Source: Amycolatopsis thermophila (lineage in GTDB: Bacteria > Actinomycetota > Actinomycetes > Mycobacteriales > Pseudonocardiaceae). Taken from it: 64,000 nucleotides of DNA. How positions within the stretch are numbered: position 1 is the first letter of the stretch; every line of letters begins with the position of its first letter. Of the stretch, positions 63,355 through 64,000 are shown one piece after another. The notes beneath the pieces are model-generated. The model saw nothing but the letters and a program-made list of their open reading frames with translations, was not told the DNA's origin and did not search any database. The stretch spans positions 6,758,001-6,822,000 of the forward strand of contig NZ_JAUSUT010000001.1 of the NCBI RefSeq assembly GCF_030814215.1, in the 5' to 3' direction. The position numbers were made by a program, and so were the translations under genes.

Positions 63355-63479
63355 CGTCCGGTCGGGGCTGTGGCGAGCGGCCCGCCCGCGTGGGAAACGC
63401 AGGCCGGTCCGGCGCCTTCTCCCGCGCCGCCCAGTCCAGCCTGGCCCGGAACACGGAGTCGACCGTGAAATCGATCATC
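63355..63479 (-). pseudogene. Acyl-CoA dehydrogenase N-terminal remnant
   Basis: From ATG 63479 the frame reads MIDFTVDSVFRARLDWAARE, the same opening as the intact enzyme at 32677-33996 (FDFSVEPEFQTKLDWAARF), then loses homology after about 25 residues. It runs into the thioesterase start. The gene was deleted but its promoter side, with a good inverted repeat, remains. Confidence 0.6.
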
Positions 63480-63502
63480 GTCGTCCTCGCATCCCGCGCG
63501 CG

Positions 63503-63534
63503 GTACAGTGCATCAATCATTACACACACTGTAC
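63503..63534. promoter_or_regulatory. Inverted repeat operator candidate
   Basis: GTACAGTG (63503-63510) and CACTGTAC (63527-63534) are perfect 8-bp inverted repeats separated by 16 bases. They lie between the acyl-CoA dehydrogenase remnant (start 63479) and the plus-strand binding-fold gene (63620), where a TetR/GntR-type regulator would control both. Confidence 0.55.
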
Positions 63535-63619
63535 AGCGCCCGAAACGTTTGACGGTGTGTTCATCCAGTGTAGTGTCCATCAGTGAATCTGGACCACTCT
63601 CGCACGGAAAGAGAGCGCT

Positions 63620-64000
63620 ATGGCGACCAAGGACGGTATGCCGGTCGACCCGCCCGAGCTGCGGCCCTTCGACCTCCACCCGTACAGGATCGGAGTCATC
63701 AACGACTTCCCCGGTATCGCGGGTGACCTGGCCGACGACTGGGTGCGGGCGATGGAACTCGCGTTCGACGAGGCGTACGCGTCGCGGCGCATTTCGCGGC
63801 CGGTGGAGATCGTGCGCAAGGAGCTCTACGGCCACCCCTACCAGTCCGCGTACTCCGGCCAGGCCGTGTACCGCGAGCTGGTCGAAAAGGAGCACGTGCT
63901 CGGCGTCATCGGCCCGATGAAGACCGACGACTCGCTGGCGGTGCAGTCCGAGGTGGAGAAGCTGCACGTGCCCTACATCTCGATGTGCGGCAGCGAGCAC
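63620..64000 (+). CDS. Periplasmic-binding-fold protein without signal peptide (partial)
   Basis: The first 127 residues are present, running off the window. MATKDGMPVDPPELRPFDL is followed by YRIGVINDFPGIAGDLADDW and FDEAYASRRISRPVEIVRKE, then VLGVIGPMKTDDSLAVQSEV, a peripla_BP_6 (LivJ/AmiC-like) domain. No signal peptide or lipobox precedes it, so it may be cytoplasmic, like AmiC-type ligand sensors. Its N-terminus is shared with the broken small gene at 35264. GAAAGAGAGC precedes ATG 63620. Confidence 0.75.
   Translation, partial: MATKDGMPVDPPELRPFDLHPYRIGVINDFPGIAGDLADDWVRAMELAFDEAYASRRISRPVEIVRKELYGHPYQSAYSGQAVYRELVEKEHVLGVIGPMKTDDSLAVQSEVEKLHVPYISMCGSEH

Overview
The window is high-GC DNA with start-stop overlapped operons, frequent GTG starts and actinobacterial gene families. 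An actinomycete of the Pseudonocardiaceae type (Amycolatopsis, Pseudonocardia or Saccharopolyspora-like) is the best guess; the genus cannot be fixed from sequence alone. It reads as an accessory catabolic region: intact, tightly packed degradation operons separated by stretches of decayed genes and transposase remnants.

Layout. 1-2.3 kb (minus): end of a polysaccharide operon with a nucleotide-sugar dehydrogenase, a 54-residue membrane peptide carrying a sortase-like LAYTG motif, and a processive GT2 glycosyltransferase cut by the window edge. 2.6-3.9 kb: plasmid/ICE-type remnants (cytosine methyltransferase tail, helicase fragment). 3.9-6.6 kb: arsenic resistance (arsM divergent from arsR-acr3-arsC). 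7.2-18.3 kb: a complete nicotinate degradation cluster. One minus-strand operon reads nicX, nicE, nicC, MFS transporter, three molybdenum-hydroxylase subunits, a CoxG-like factor, nicF, nicD, with a divergent MarR regulator. Together the enzymes would take nicotinate through 6-hydroxynicotinate, 2,5-dihydroxypyridine, N-formylmaleamate, maleamate and maleate to fumarate. 18.8-23 kb: a FAH-fold hydrolase, alpha/beta hydrolase, amidohydrolase and DUF1636 operon facing a GntR regulator across an array of repeated operator half-sites.

23.7-25 kb: a SnoaL-like gene and fused remnants of a CoA-transferase, an SDR and a quinone oxidoreductase. 25.3-32.4 kb: a peptide/nickel-type ABC importer with two tandem binding lipoproteins. 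32.7-45.4 kb: acyl-CoA dehydrogenase plus APH-like kinase, nitroreductase, zinc alcohol dehydrogenase, a dienoyl-CoA-reductase-like SDR, a broken thioesterase, a branched-chain-amino-acid-type ABC importer whose LivH, LivM and LivG parts are one polypeptide, and an NMO-type flavoenzyme. 45.4-53 kb: a gene graveyard (IS5 and IS256 transposase remnants, acyl-CoA synthetase, SDR/P450 chimera, TetR) with an intact P450, quinone oxidoreductase and SnoaL protein embedded in it.

53-58.5 kb: a secreted alpha/beta hydrolase and a PucR/CdaR-type regulator that share a two-copy operator, then an esterase and a Baeyer-Villiger monooxygenase. 58.6-63.3 kb: two coupled acyl-CoA dehydrogenases, a DUF35-thiolase fusion and a double-hotdog thioesterase, a set resembling actinobacterial steroid side-chain beta-oxidation and retro-aldol genes. 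A cytoplasmic-looking periplasmic-binding-fold protein runs off the right edge.

The best candidates for something undescribed are the minimal LAYTG sorting-signal peptide in the polysaccharide operon, the paired operator of the PucR-type regulator, two further operator families shared across the window, and the repeated remnant cassettes.
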